Assembly: GCF_003315295.1 (NCBI RefSeq)
Contig: NZ_QNRI01000002.1
Location: 496,001-560,000 of the forward strand
From: Paraliobacillus ryukyuensis
GTDB taxonomy: Bacteria > Bacillota > Bacilli > Bacillales > Amphibacillaceae
Reading direction: 5' to 3'
DNA: 64,000 bases
Each line of letters starts with the position of its first letter. The stretch's first letter is position 1. This document shows positions 52,895 to 61,665 of this stretch, one piece after another. The notes under the pieces are model-generated. The model had not been told where the DNA came from. It worked only from the letters and a program-made list of their open reading frames with translations, and searched no databases. A program made the translations under genes and the position numbers.

Positions 52895-53680
52895 ATGAGT
52901 CACTCATTAAATGAATTACAAAACCTAAATGGTAAAACTGCCTTAGTAACAGGAGGAGCTGGATACTTAGGTATGGCTATGTGTGAAGTTTTAGCTGAAC
53001 TTGGCTCTAATATTATTATTGCAAGTCGAAATCTAGATAAAGTAGAGACTGCAAGGGAAAAGCTTAAGATTAAATTTCCTGATATAGAAGTACATTCACT
53101 TCAATTAGATTTATTAGATGATACTTCGATTAAAAATTTATTTCATAATATCAATAGTTTAGATATTTTAATAAATAATGCTTGGTCAGGTAAAAAAAAC
53201 TCCTTTGAATCAATAAGTAATGACGATTGGGAATACGATATTAATTTGAGTCTTAATTCAGTTTTTAAAATGATTAAACATGCAAAGCCGCTTTTAAAAA
53301 AGAATAAGGGAGTAATATTAAATGTCTCCTCTATGTATGGGCATATAGCACCTGACTATAGACTATATAATAATGATAACTACGTTAATCCACCTAGTTA
53401 TGGTGCAGCAAAAGCTGGTGTGATTCAATTTACAAAGTATTTGGCTAGTTTTTTAGCACCGGAAGGAATTCGTGTTAACTGTATAAGTCCTGGAGCATTT
53501 CCACATAAAGAAACACAACAAGATCATGAATTCATGGAAAGGTTGGGTTCCAAAAATCCATTGAATAGAATTGGTTATCCTGATGAATTAAAAGGAGTCG
53601 TCGCTTTGTTATGCACTAATGCATCATCATATATGACAGGACAAAATATATGTGTTGATGGGGGATGGGGAATTTGGTGA
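52895..53680 (+). CDS. Short-chain dehydrogenase, PtmA-like (first copy)
   Basis: Classical SDR, 261 aa: cofactor motif TGGAGYLGMAMC, N-A-W in place of NNAG (INNAWSG), Ser in NVSSMYG, and Y-x3-K as YGAAK. The loop MYGHIAPDYRLYNNDNYVNP with the C-terminal SYMTGQNICVDGGWGIW resembles PtmA, an oxidoreductase of Campylobacter flagellin glycosylation loci. Substrate is probably a sugar or sugar nucleotide. It lies two bases after legF and overlaps the next gene. Confidence 0.78.
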   Translation: MSHSLNELQNLNGKTALVTGGAGYLGMAMCEVLAELGSNIIIASRNLDKVETAREKLKIKFPDIEVHSLQLDLLDDTSIKNLFHNINSLDILINNAWSGKKNSFESISNDDWEYDINLSLNSVFKMIKHAKPLLKKNKGVILNVSSMYGHIAPDYRLYNNDNYVNPPSYGAAKAGVIQFTKYLASFLAPEGIRVNCISPGAFPHKETQQDHEFMERLGSKNPLNRIGYPDELKGVVALLCTNASSYMTGQNICVDGGWGIW

Positions 53681-54606
53681 AAAACTTTGGTATAATAGGC
53701 TATTCAAACGAAAATGGCCATCCCTATTCGTTTAGTTCTATTATTAATGGGTACAACAAAGATGAATTAATAAATTCAGGATGGTCTGTTATTTATGATT
53801 ATTTAAAAATTAGAGATATATCGGAATTTGGTTTGAGAAATTGCAAGGTCTCTCACGTGTGGACTCAAGATAAACTAATAAGTGAGCAAATTGCAAAATC
53901 TTGTAATATTAATCATGTTGTGGATCATTTTGAGGAAATGTTAGATAAAGTGGATGCAGTAATAATTGCACGAGATGATTACGAAAGCCACCTTTCAATT
54001 GCTACCCCATTCTTAGAAAAGGGGATAAAAGTCTTTATTGATAAACCACTGACATTGCGTTTAGACGAACTTAAGTTCTTTAGACCTTATCTTACAAATA
54101 ATTTGTTATTCTCAACTTCTAGTATGAGATATGCAAGAGAACTAGATGGTCTAAGAGCGGATACTAATAATTTAAACGAAATTATTACAATTCAAACATC
54201 TGTACTCAATGATTGGAACAAATATGGAATACATATGATTGATGCCATACTTAGTTTTTGTAAAATCCCACCATATTCCGTAGAGTTCAAAAAAGGCAAA
54301 CACGACATGTATATAGTACGTTTTCAGAATGACTTAATATGGACTATTAATGTCTTGGGAAAAAATGCATCAAAGACTTTTAGTATTCAAGTATTAACTG
54401 AAAAATGGAATAAATCTGTGGAAATTGAGGATAATTTTACTATGTTCAGAAGAATGCTGTGGAGGTTTAATGAACTAGTTCAAGATAATAAAATGTACTT
54501 TTCTTCGTCAGAAATAGTATTGTCTAATATTATATTAATGGCAGGTGAGAAATCCCGCGTAGAAAATCGAGAAGTATATATCAATGAATATAGTGAAATT
54601 TTGTAA
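53677..54606 (+). CDS. Gfo/Idh/MocA-family oxidoreductase
   Basis: A 309-aa protein with the two-domain Gfo/Idh/MocA fold. The usual glycine-rich loop is changed to GIIGYSNENGHP. The signature KVFIDKPLTL keeps the catalytic-type Lys in DKP, and the second domain contains WNKYGIHMIDAIL, where the His of the family motif is present. Such enzymes oxidise or reduce sugar hydroxyls. GTG 53677 overlaps the upstream stop (GTGA); ATG 53665 is an alternative. Placed between two SDRs, it probably acts on the same intermediate. Function is unassigned. Confidence 0.7.
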   Translation: MKNFGIIGYSNENGHPYSFSSIINGYNKDELINSGWSVIYDYLKIRDISEFGLRNCKVSHVWTQDKLISEQIAKSCNINHVVDHFEEMLDKVDAVIIARDDYESHLSIATPFLEKGIKVFIDKPLTLRLDELKFFRPYLTNNLLFSTSSMRYARELDGLRADTNNLNEIITIQTSVLNDWNKYGIHMIDAILSFCKIPPYSVEFKKGKHDMYIVRFQNDLIWTINVLGKNASKTFSIQVLTEKWNKSVEIEDNFTMFRRMLWRFNELVQDNKMYFSSSEIVLSNIILMAGEKSRVENREVYINEYSEIL

Positions 54607-54634
54607 GTTACTGTATTAATTTGGAGTGATAAAC

Positions 54635-55456
54635 TTGGATTTAAAAAACTTATTCAGTTTAAAAGGCGAAGTTGCTCTTGTAACTGGAGGAGCAGGTATT
54701 ATAGGCAGTGCTGTGGTAGAAGGATTAGCTTATAATGGTGCAACAGTAATAGTTGCAGATATAGATTTGAAAAGAGCAACCGATTTAGCAAATAAAATAA
54801 ATGAGCAGTTGAATGAAACTACTTTACATCCAATTAAAGTAGATATTACAGATGAAGACTCAATAAAAAGCATGGTAAATATAATAGTAAAAAAATTTAA
54901 AAAAATTGACATACTACATAACAATGCTGCTGGAAAATCGAATGATTTAAATGCTTTTTTTGAAAAGTTTGAAAAATATTCATTAGATCAGTGGAATGAA
55001 ATAATGAATACCGATATTACTAGTATGTTCTTAGTAGCGCGAGAGGTTGGCAACGTTATGTCCCAACAATCAACGGGAGGATCAATAATACAAACTTCAT
55101 CTATTTATGGAATTATGGCTCCTGATAATCGAATTTACGAAGGTTCGAATTATTTAGGAAGACAAATTAATACGCCAGCAATTTATTCTACTGCAAAAGC
55201 AGGAGTGATTGGGTTAACTAAATATTTAGCAACTTATTGGGCTGATAAGGGAATTCGTGTAAATTCAATTACTCCCGGTGGGGTTGAAAGTGGACAAAAT
55301 GAACAGTTCATTAAAAATTACAGTAACCGTGTACCGCTAGGTAGAATGGCAAAGGCTGAGGATATGGTAGGTGCTATTGTTTACTTAGCCTCCAATGCTT
55401 CATCGTATGTTACCGGACAAAATTTAATCGTTGATGGTGGATTGAGTGCTTGGTAA
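54635..55456 (+). CDS. Short-chain dehydrogenase, PtmA-like (second copy)
   Basis: Second SDR of the island, 273 aa, recognisably a paralogue of the one at 52895: TGGAGIIGSAVVEG, HNNAAGKSND, QTSSIYGIMAPDNRIYEG, YSTAK and ASSYVTGQNLIVDGGLSAW. It keeps the full NNA motif that is altered in the first copy. The TTG at 54635 lies eight bases after GGAG and is preferred over the GTG that overlaps it. It closes the glycosylation operon; the following gap (55457-55558) has no clear terminator. Confidence 0.78.
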   Translation: MDLKNLFSLKGEVALVTGGAGIIGSAVVEGLAYNGATVIVADIDLKRATDLANKINEQLNETTLHPIKVDITDEDSIKSMVNIIVKKFKKIDILHNNAAGKSNDLNAFFEKFEKYSLDQWNEIMNTDITSMFLVAREVGNVMSQQSTGGSIIQTSSIYGIMAPDNRIYEGSNYLGRQINTPAIYSTAKAGVIGLTKYLATYWADKGIRVNSITPGGVESGQNEQFIKNYSNRVPLGRMAKAEDMVGAIVYLASNASSYVTGQNLIVDGGLSAW

Positions 55457-55558
55457 TTCAGATCATTGTTCATTTAATTTATAATTTAAATAACTTAGCT
55501 AATATAATTACACATAATGGGATGTGCAAAAACATTTAAACTTAAAAGGAGGGATAAT

Positions 55559-55735
55559 ATGGATATCGCAGCTTTATCCACTGCAATGAGTCAAGCTAGC
55601 TTACAGCAACAAGTTTCCTTAAGTGTAACCAATAAAGCAATGGAACAATCAGAAGTAGCTAGTGAAGGACTAATTAAAATGATGGAACAATCTGTGCAAC
55701 CACATTTAGGTGGTTCTATCGACGTTAAAGCATAA
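55559..55735 (+). CDS. YjfB-family putative motility protein
   Basis: A 58-aa protein of the YjfB family, small proteins controlled by sigma-D in Bacillus and named for their link with motility. MDIAALSTAMSQASLQQQVS and GLIKMMEQSVQPHLGGSIDV are typical. AAAGGAGGG precedes the ATG at 55559; the frame extends 14 codons upstream across the ribosome site, which I reject. Its own terminator follows at 55754. Confidence 0.82.
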   Translation: MDIAALSTAMSQASLQQQVSLSVTNKAMEQSEVASEGLIKMMEQSVQPHLGGSIDVKA

Positions 55736-55753
55736 CTTCTATTAAGTGAAAGT

Positions 55754-55787
55754 AAAGCATTATCACATGTTGGTGGTAATGCTTTTT
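55754..55787 (+). terminator. Terminator after yjfB-like gene
   Basis: AAAGCATTA (55754-55762) pairs with TAATGCTTT (55777-55785), followed by TTTCC. Confidence 0.75.
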
Positions 55788-55871
55788 TCCTTCATACTTG
55801 TTATTTACATAAAGTTATAAACACAACAATGAGTCTATAGTAGCATTTTATAAAAATCAATAGATAAAAAT

Positions 55872-55898
55872 TTAACAAAAGCCAGTTATAGTCGATAT
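55872..55898 (+). promoter_or_regulatory. Probable sigma-D promoter of flaG-fliDST
   Basis: TTAA (55872-55875), 15 bp, GTCGATAT (55891-55898); 10 of 12 bases match TAAA-N15-GCCGATAT. It is 37 bp upstream of flaG. Confidence 0.6.
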
Positions 55899-55934
55899 AA
55901 ATAGTAACAAAATCAAAGGGAGTTGTCTTAAGTC

Positions 55935-56318
55935 ATGGGTGTGGGGAAAATACTTTCAGGATCCCAGCTTTTGCAACAGACACAATACAACGAGTTATCG
56001 ACATCTGCAAGCGAAAGATCAAACGTTAATTTTAAAAATAGTGAGGAAGAAACAACCACATCGATCATTCAAAGTAATGATATTAAATTTAGAGATAAAA
56101 AACAAGTCGAAGGAATGGTCGAAGCGTTAAATGAATTTTTGGAGCCAACGCATACCTCTATTAAGTTTAAAGTACATGATAAACTTGATAAGTACTATGT
56201 AACAGTTGTTGACTCTGATACGGATGAACTAATAAAAGAAATTCCTCCCAAAAAACTATTGGATGTTTATGCGGCTATGGCTGAGTTCATGGGATTCATT
56301 GTTGATGAAAAAATCTAA
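55935..56318 (+). CDS. flaG: FlaG-family protein (YvyC)
   Basis: A 127-aa FlaG-type protein, thought to influence filament length. The C-terminal 70 residues carry the family core (MVEALNEFLEPTHTSIKF, then VTVVDSDTDELIKEIPPKKL and MAEFMGFIVDEK). The N-terminal 50 residues are polar and variable. The GGGAG lies 12 bases before the ATG, rather far. First gene of flaG-fliD-fliS-fliT. Confidence 0.88.
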   Translation: MGVGKILSGSQLLQQTQYNELSTSASERSNVNFKNSEEETTTSIIQSNDIKFRDKKQVEGMVEALNEFLEPTHTSIKFKVHDKLDKYYVTVVDSDTDELIKEIPPKKLLDVYAAMAEFMGFIVDEKI

Positions 56319-56334
56319 AGGATGGTGTATTTAA

Positions 56335-57849
56335 ATGGTAGACGGAATTAATAGTAACTCTATGCGAATTGGTGGACTTGCATCAGGAATGGATATTGAT
56401 AGTATTGTTGCAGATTTAATGAAAGCAGAGCGTATGCCACTTCAAAAGATGGAGCAAGACCAAATTTGGACGGAGTGGACGCGTGATGCATATCGTGAAG
56501 TGAATACGAAGTTTTCTGAGTTTGAAAATATGTTCACTAAAATGAATAGAGCGAGTACGTACAAGGTGAAAACTGCTACATCAACACAAGCAGATGCAAT
56601 CACTGCAACATCTTCTTCTAATGTTTCACCAGGTTCATATAGTATTGAAGTAACACAGCTGGCGAAAAATGCTATAAATGTTAGTCAAACTGGTATCTCA
56701 GGTGGAACAAAAATTGATCCGTTGGCACCTCTTAAAGGTCAATTAGGTGGCAGTGTTCCAGATTCATTCACGTTTAAAACATATAAAAACGATCCAGCAG
56801 GTGAAGAACATACAATTGAAATTTCTTCAACGGACTCCCTTAATGATGTCTTAACTAAGATGTCTGACGGAACTGGCGTTAATGCCTTTTACGACGTTGC
56901 CACTGACAAAGTTGTGATGGAAACAAAATATTCAGGTGAGTATAATACTGGTGGGAATGAAATTGATTTTAGTGCAGATAGCAGTGGTTTCTTTACTAAT
57001 GTATTAAATATGGATCCAACAAAAGAAGCAGGTGGACAAGACGCTAAATTCATGTACAATGGTGGTATTGAATTAACTTCAAAAACAAATACGACGAGTG
57101 TTAACGGATTGAATTTAACGTTTAATGATGTAACAAGTGGTGAAGCAAGAATTTCAGTAACGAATGATATCGATAGTGCGGTAGATTCTATCACTAAATT
57201 TGTCAATAAATATAATGAATTAATTGAAAGTGTGAATGGCAAGGTATCTGAAAAACGAAATAGAGATTATAAACCGTTAACTTCACAGCAGAAAGAAGAT
57301 ATGTCTGAAAGTGAAATCGAGCTTTGGGAAGAAAAAGCAAAAAGCGGGATGCTTAGAAGTGATTCAATGCTTAGCTCTGCATTAACAGACATGCGTCAAG
57401 ACTGGTATCAAACTGTTGATACAGGAAATGCTGACATCAATCATTTAAGTGCAATTGGCATCACAACTTCTACTTCGTATGCCGATAATGGAAAGCTAGT
57501 AATTGATGAAGAAAAACTACGTTCGGCACTACAAGAAGATTCAGATGCAGTTTATAAATTATTCTATAATAAAGATGAAAACAATCAAGGTCTTGTCAAC
57601 CGTTTAAAAACAACAGTTGATAATACCATGGAAACGATTAACAATCGAGCAGGGAAAAAGACTTGGACAGCAGAGCAGTACACATTAGGTAAACAATTAG
57701 CCGACATGCAAGAGAGAATAGATGCTTTTGAAGACAAACTTAGTAATACAGAAAATCGTTATTGGAAACAATTTACGGCTATGGAGAAAGCGATACAACG
57801 TATGAATCAACAATCTGCGTACCTGTCTCAACAGTTTGGTGGTATGTAA
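56335..57849 (+). CDS. fliD: Flagellar cap protein FliD (HAP2)
   Basis: Filament cap that folds exported flagellin. The N-terminal FliD_N region (MRIGGLASGMDIDSIVADLMKAERMPLQ) and the C-terminal coiled coil (YWKQFTAMEKAIQRMNQQSAYLSQQFGGM) are diagnostic. 504 aa, typical for Bacillus. GGATGGTG precedes the ATG. Confidence 0.95.
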   Translation: MVDGINSNSMRIGGLASGMDIDSIVADLMKAERMPLQKMEQDQIWTEWTRDAYREVNTKFSEFENMFTKMNRASTYKVKTATSTQADAITATSSSNVSPGSYSIEVTQLAKNAINVSQTGISGGTKIDPLAPLKGQLGGSVPDSFTFKTYKNDPAGEEHTIEISSTDSLNDVLTKMSDGTGVNAFYDVATDKVVMETKYSGEYNTGGNEIDFSADSSGFFTNVLNMDPTKEAGGQDAKFMYNGGIELTSKTNTTSVNGLNLTFNDVTSGEARISVTNDIDSAVDSITKFVNKYNELIESVNGKVSEKRNRDYKPLTSQQKEDMSESEIELWEEKAKSGMLRSDSMLSSALTDMRQDWYQTVDTGNADINHLSAIGITTSTSYADNGKLVIDEEKLRSALQEDSDAVYKLFYNKDENNQGLVNRLKTTVDNTMETINNRAGKKTWTAEQYTLGKQLADMQERIDAFEDKLSNTENRYWKQFTAMEKAIQRMNQQSAYLSQQFGGM

Positions 57850-57873
57850 GAAAAAAGGAGTGTTACTTAAGTG

Positions 57874-58272
57874 ATGACCTATCAACCATATGAGGCTTAC
57901 AAAAATAATTCAGTAAATACAGCCTCTCCAGGTGAATTGACACTTATGCTATACAATGGATGTTTAAAATTTTTAAAACAAGCAAAAAAGGGATTAGATG
58001 AATCTAATTTTGAATGGAAAAATGTAAATATCCAAAAGGCTCAAAATATTATTAACGAGTTAATGATAACTTTAGATCAGCAAACAGAAATTGGTAAACA
58101 AATGTTACCTTTATATGATTATATTAATCAAGCATTAATAGAAGCAAATATTAAAAATGATGCAGAAAAATTAAAGGAAGCTTATAGTTTAGTCCAAGAA
58201 TTTCGTGATACTTGGAAAGAAGTGTTAAAACAAACTCGTCAGCAAAAATATGGTGATGGAGCTCGTGTCTAA
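57874..58272 (+). CDS. fliS: Flagellin export chaperone FliS
   Basis: Binds the flagellin C-terminus before export and also contacts FliW. ANTASPGELTLMLYNG-like NTASPGELTLMLYNGCLKFL and the four-helix pattern identify it. 132 aa from ATG 57874; GTG 57871 directly before is possible. AAGGAG lies upstream. Its stop overlaps the fliT start (TAATG). Confidence 0.94.
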   Translation: MTYQPYEAYKNNSVNTASPGELTLMLYNGCLKFLKQAKKGLDESNFEWKNVNIQKAQNIINELMITLDQQTEIGKQMLPLYDYINQALIEANIKNDAEKLKEAYSLVQEFRDTWKEVLKQTRQQKYGDGARV

Positions 58273-58634
58273 TGACTGAAAGAATGAATCAATTGTATGA
58301 TCTGACTAAAAATTTGTTTTTTCTATTAGATAAAAGTGTTAGTAAAAACTTAACGGAACGCGAGCAAACAATTCAAAAAGTAACGGAGTCGCTGGAAAAA
58401 AGAGAAATACTATTATCTCAAATAAAGCCACCATACACTGATGAAGAGAAAAGAGTTGGAGCTGAATTAATACCATTAGAACAAAAAATTCAGCAACGCC
58501 TTACCTTGTTATTTAACAATTTGAAATCCGATATGAAGAATGTTAAAAAACAAAAAAGTTCAAACCAAAAATATATTAATCCATATCAATCCCTTGCTCA
58601 TTTTGATGGTTCTTATCTTGATAAAAAGAAATAA
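58272..58634 (+). CDS. fliT: FliT-type flagellar chaperone
   Basis: Small helical protein (120 aa) in the position of FliT, chaperone for FliD. Sequence similarity in this family is low: MNQLYDLTKNLFFLL at the N-terminus and helical repeats to residue 95, then a polar tail. One-base overlap with fliS shows coupling. The call is mainly positional. A terminator follows; in B. subtilis hpf comes next but is absent here. Confidence 0.82.
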   Translation: MTERMNQLYDLTKNLFFLLDKSVSKNLTEREQTIQKVTESLEKREILLSQIKPPYTDEEKRVGAELIPLEQKIQQRLTLLFNNLKSDMKNVKKQKSSNQKYINPYQSLAHFDGSYLDKKK

Positions 58635-58642
58635 TTAGAAAG

Positions 58643-58678
58643 CGTTAATTACATTTTTTCTGTAGTTAACGTTTTTTT
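58643..58678 (+). terminator. Terminator after fliT
   Basis: CGTTAA-T-TACA (58643-58653) pairs with TGTA-G-TTAACG (58661-58671), one T-G wobble, followed by seven T residues. Confidence 0.82.
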
Positions 58679-58727
58679 AATACCATTTTATAAACTGTGA
58701 TTACAGCGATGTTAGAAATAGAAAAAA

Positions 58728-58763
58728 CCATGTTCCACCAGAGATTAACTGATCGGATCATGG
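58728..58763 (-). terminator. Probable terminator of the secreted-protein gene
   Basis: CCATG (58728-58732) pairs with CATGG (58759-58763), with a further CC/GG inside; on the minus strand TTTTTTC follows. The stem is short. Confidence 0.5.
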
Positions 58764-58838
58764 CTTAATAAATTTATTTTCTTTATGACATTCATTCTTT
58801 ACTTTCGCTATTGTAAAGAACTTTTCTATTTATTACTA

Positions 58839-60197
58839 TTAATGAGGCCTATACGTAGAATAGGCAAAATGGTAAAGTGAATTTTCTTTGGAATCTAAAA
58901 CCTTACCATTAGACATGATGTCGAACGGTATAATATCGAAATAGTGATAACTTGAATATGTTGTGTAACTGTAATTCCCTACAGCCTCTTGAATTTTAGG
59001 AATTTTAATTTTAAAGTTACCATTCCTGTCCGTCAGACCAGGTTCAATGTAGGCACGATTATTAAGTACAGTAATAATACGAACCTCAATATTTGTGTTT
59101 GGTACGGGTGTGCCATTTTCGTCAACAGCTTTACCTTCGACTTCCATAAAACCATCAATTCGCCATTTATACCCATATCCATAGTTCATATATCCCTCTA
59201 CATTGCCATCTGTATTAATGTTTAAAATCTCAGCAGAGGTAGCTTCTCCAGCCTGCTCCTTAATGTCTAACGTATAGGATTGATTAGCATCGTAATCCAG
59301 AGATGTCGATTGAACTCTTAATAAATATGTTCCTGGAGGAAAACTAATTGAATATTTTTCATTATCTTCAAGACCAGCAAGACCATTTAATTCAAGATCA
59401 AATATATCAAGCTGATAGTCTGCAGATGAAGGGTTGTCCAAATTCACAGTAAGTGTCTTTTCTTGATCGACTTGAAGGATGAACCAGTCTAGATCATAAC
59501 TGTTATCTATTGTTTGACTTTGATAGATATGATTCAAATATGCTGGGGCTTGATAAATATTATCATCTGGCTCCTTTTGATCATACGAAGTAGATTGTTG
59601 CACTAAAAAGGTAAAGGGAAGATTTGGTTCTGAACCAGTCACAGAATTAACAGCAATATAATAGATACCGCCTTCGCTGATTTTGCTCAATTGCTCATTT
59701 TTTTCAGAATCATAACTTGAGATAACCTCTTCTTCTAAAGTCATGGTTTCTTCATTTAACTTAAAGAGATGTAAATCATAATCAACAGAAGCGGATTGAA
59801 CGGTTTGCATAATCACTGTTAATTTACCAGAGTTATTATGTTCAAAGCGATACCATTTTTGTTGTCCCTCTTCCGTTATCTTATCAGTATATACCTGTCC
59901 TATTTCAATAATAGCTGGGGTGTTAGGAGAATCATTTGTCGCTTGTGAGGTAACGCTAGAAGTTATCATTCTATGTTGTTTAATGCCAAGTTTATTCTTT
60001 AAAATTGGCTGATTAGTACCTTGAGACATCTTAATACGATCCGTTGGCACTTCAAAATCTTGCATAGTATTTTTTTCTAAAGAATCTTCAACTTTTACTT
60101 TGGAGTATTCTGCTGTCTCATTTGCATGAACAGAACTTAAAGAACTTAATAGCGAAAGTGCAAGAACTACAATCAGTGAAACAAAATACTTTTTCAT
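58839..60197 (-). CDS. Secreted protein with tandem PPC-like beta domains and a C-terminal Ig/carboxypeptidase-regulatory-like domain
   Basis: A 452-aa exported protein. The signal peptide (MKKYFVSLIVVLALSLLSSL) is cut near VHA-NE. Two beta-rich repeats resembling pre-peptidase C-terminal domains follow (about 98-205: GQQKWYRFEHN, SVDYDLHLFK; and about 215-320: YDLDWFILQV, SADYQLDIFDL). Then comes a carboxypeptidase-regulatory-like domain (EVEGKAVDENGTPVPNTNIEV, TDRNGNFKIKIP). No protease or other catalytic domain and no LPxTG anchor is visible. PPC domains usually accompany secreted peptidases, so this may be an adhesive or carbohydrate-binding protein. Monocistronic. Confidence 0.72.
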   Translation of the reverse strand: MKKYFVSLIVVLALSLLSSLSSVHANETAEYSKVKVEDSLEKNTMQDFEVPTDRIKMSQGTNQPILKNKLGIKQHRMITSSVTSQATNDSPNTPAIIEIGQVYTDKITEEGQQKWYRFEHNNSGKLTVIMQTVQSASVDYDLHLFKLNEETMTLEEEVISSYDSEKNEQLSKISEGGIYYIAVNSVTGSEPNLPFTFLVQQSTSYDQKEPDDNIYQAPAYLNHIYQSQTIDNSYDLDWFILQVDQEKTLTVNLDNPSSADYQLDIFDLELNGLAGLEDNEKYSISFPPGTYLLRVQSTSLDYDANQSYTLDIKEQAGEATSAEILNINTDGNVEGYMNYGYGYKWRIDGFMEVEGKAVDENGTPVPNTNIEVRIITVLNNRAYIEPGLTDRNGNFKIKIPKIQEAVGNYSYTTYSSYHYFDIIPFDIMSNGKVLDSKENSLYHFAYSTYRPH

Positions 60198-60439
60198 TAT
60201 AATCTCTCCCTTGTAAAAATTTAACTCACTATCATTATAGCAAATTACTCTACCAAATGTTTAAATTTTTTCCACTTTTGTATATAAATTTATATTTTAT
60301 AAAATAAAGTTACTCACTTTAACATATAGATTTAATTTAAGCTTTTATTATTTCTATATATTTCATTTTACAAGTGATAAATGTATTTCAAGTCTGTTAC
60401 TTGTAAATAAATTTAGGGTAGGTATGACCATTAACTAGA

Positions 60440-60542
60440 TTTAAAGAGTATATTTACGTAGATGAATTATATAATTAGAGATTTTTGTGGTGCCCATCAT
60501 AAGTCATCTATTGCTGTTAAATTTCTTAATATACTCTTTAAA
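60440..60542. repeat. Nested inverted-repeat element upstream of padR
   Basis: TTTAAAGAGTATATT (60440-60454) is the exact reverse complement of 60528-60542. Inside are a second pair TAGATGA/TCATCTA (60459-60465, 60504-60510) and the 12-bp palindrome AATTATATAATT (60465-60476). The whole 103 bp can fold as one branched structure. No obvious target-site duplication flanks it. A looser ACAAGT/ACTTGT pair (60370-60375, 60399-60404) lies upstream. Between 60198 and 60562 no gene was found. Confidence 0.65.
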
Positions 60543-60562
60543 ATAAATTCTTCCGAATCCCC

Positions 60563-60615
60563 TTTACATATACCTCGAAATTCTATATAGTATAAGTACC
60601 TAATAAATCTAGGTA
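60563..60615 (+). promoter_or_regulatory. padR promoter with candidate PadR operator
   Basis: TTTACA (60563-60568), 17 bp, TATAGT (60586-60591) make a good sigma-A promoter. TACCTA-ATAAATC-TAGGTA (60597-60615) sits at the predicted transcription start, just before the ribosome site. The same TACCTA-N7-TAxGTA pattern recurs at 61618-61636. Confidence 0.65.
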
Positions 60616-60624
60616 GGTGATAAT

Positions 60625-60957
60625 ATGTTTGATCGTGAATTAGTTAAAGGAAGTACATCGCTTCTTGTGCTTCAGTTATTACTTGAGCGAGATATGTATG
60701 GCTATGAACTTGTGAAGGAAATGGATCGCCGTAGTGATTCGCATCTGCAGCTAAAGGAAGGAACTTTATATCCTGCACTTCATAAGTTAGAGAAACAAGA
60801 GTACATTACTTTTTATTGGAAAAATCAAGAAAAGGGTCCAGCACGAAAATATTACTGTATTACGGCAGAAGGCAAGAATATATTGGAGACCAAAACGAAA
60901 GAATGGCATCGTTATGTTCAGGTGATGAACAACTTAATTGGGAGAAGTGAATCGTGA
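60625..60957 (+). CDS. PadR-family transcriptional regulator
   Basis: Winged-helix repressor of the PadR family, 110 aa (short subfamily). Typical sequences are [38 protein letters not shown] (recognition helix and wing) and [25 protein letters not shown] precedes the ATG. It is translationally coupled to a HAAS-type membrane protein, a frequent pair in Firmicutes that senses envelope stress. It probably represses its own promoter and that of the gene at 61666 through the shared dyad. Confidence 0.9.
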   Translation: MFDRELVKGSTSLLVLQLLLERDMYGYELVKEMDRRSDSHLQLKEGTLYPALHKLEKQEYITFYWKNQEKGPARKYYCITAEGKNILETKTKEWHRYVQVMNNLIGRSES

Positions 60958-61580
60958 CCACAGGCGATCAACGCTTTTTCCAGGCGCTTGATCAAGCACT
61001 TGGAAAACATGCGGAAAAGCAGCAAATTATCGCTGAATATCGTTCCCATATTTATGAGATGCAACAAGAAGAGGGGAGAGAGTTGGACTATCAAGAAATT
61101 GTCCAGAAATTAGGTACGCCCGAAGCTATTGCTGCGATATGGAAAGAAGCGGCGACAGTGACACCCAAAAAGATGCAGTTGTTGTTTGTTGTTTTAAATA
61201 TTCTTCTTTTTCTTGTTGGCATCACGCTTACGATTGTTTATAATGTCTATCAGTTTGAGTGGATGGAAGTTGTGTGGAAGTGGCTCACTGCTCTGCCTTC
61301 GATTATTATCATTGTGTATATCGGCTTCTGGGGTTTGCTTGGTTATGAAATTGGCAAGCAATTTGGTAGCGGTGGATTGAAAATACTTCGAAGAACGTTT
61401 ACATATGCGATTATCCCAAACCTAATCTTAATGTATTTAATCATATTTAAATGGATTCCGCATGAATGGTTTCAGCCGCTTTTGAATGGTTCTTTTATAG
61501 TTGTCTGTATCTTCTTAACTATCTTTTTGTATCCGATTAGCTGGATGGGGTATCGCTGGGGAAGAAAAACCTCGATTTAA
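60954..61580 (+). CDS. HAAS-domain membrane protein partner of PadR
   Basis: A 208-aa protein whose N-terminal 65 residues ([30 protein letters not shown], then [19 protein letters not shown]) match the HAAS/DUF1700-like signalling domain found next to PadR regulators. Four hydrophobic segments follow. GTG at 60954 overlaps the padR stop by four bases. Likely relays an envelope signal to PadR; this is inference from the gene pair. Confidence 0.72.
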   Translation: MTTGDQRFFQALDQALGKHAEKQQIIAEYRSHIYEMQQEEGRELDYQEIVQKLGTPEAIAAIWKEAATVTPKKMQLLFVVLNILLFLVGITLTIVYNVYQFEWMEVVWKWLTALPSIIIIVYIGFWGLLGYEIGKQFGSGGLKILRRTFTYAIIPNLILMYLIIFKWIPHEWFQPLLNGSFIVVCIFLTIFLYPISWMGYRWGRKTSI

Positions 61581-61592
61581 CATCTTGTCCTC

Positions 61593-61636
61593 TTGAGAAT
61601 GTATTTTTTTACTTATATACCTAGAAAAACTATGTA
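61593..61636 (+). promoter_or_regulatory. Promoter with second copy of the PadR-like operator
   Basis: TTGAGA (61593-61598), 17 bp, TATACC (61616-61621). TACCTA-GAAAAAC-TATGTA (61618-61636) overlaps the -10 box, and a wider dyad TATATAC/GTATATA (61614-61620, 61634-61640) encloses it. The half-sites and 7-bp spacer are the same as at 60597. Confidence 0.6.
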
Positions 61637-61665
61637 TATAGAATAACGAAATGGTGGTGAAATAA

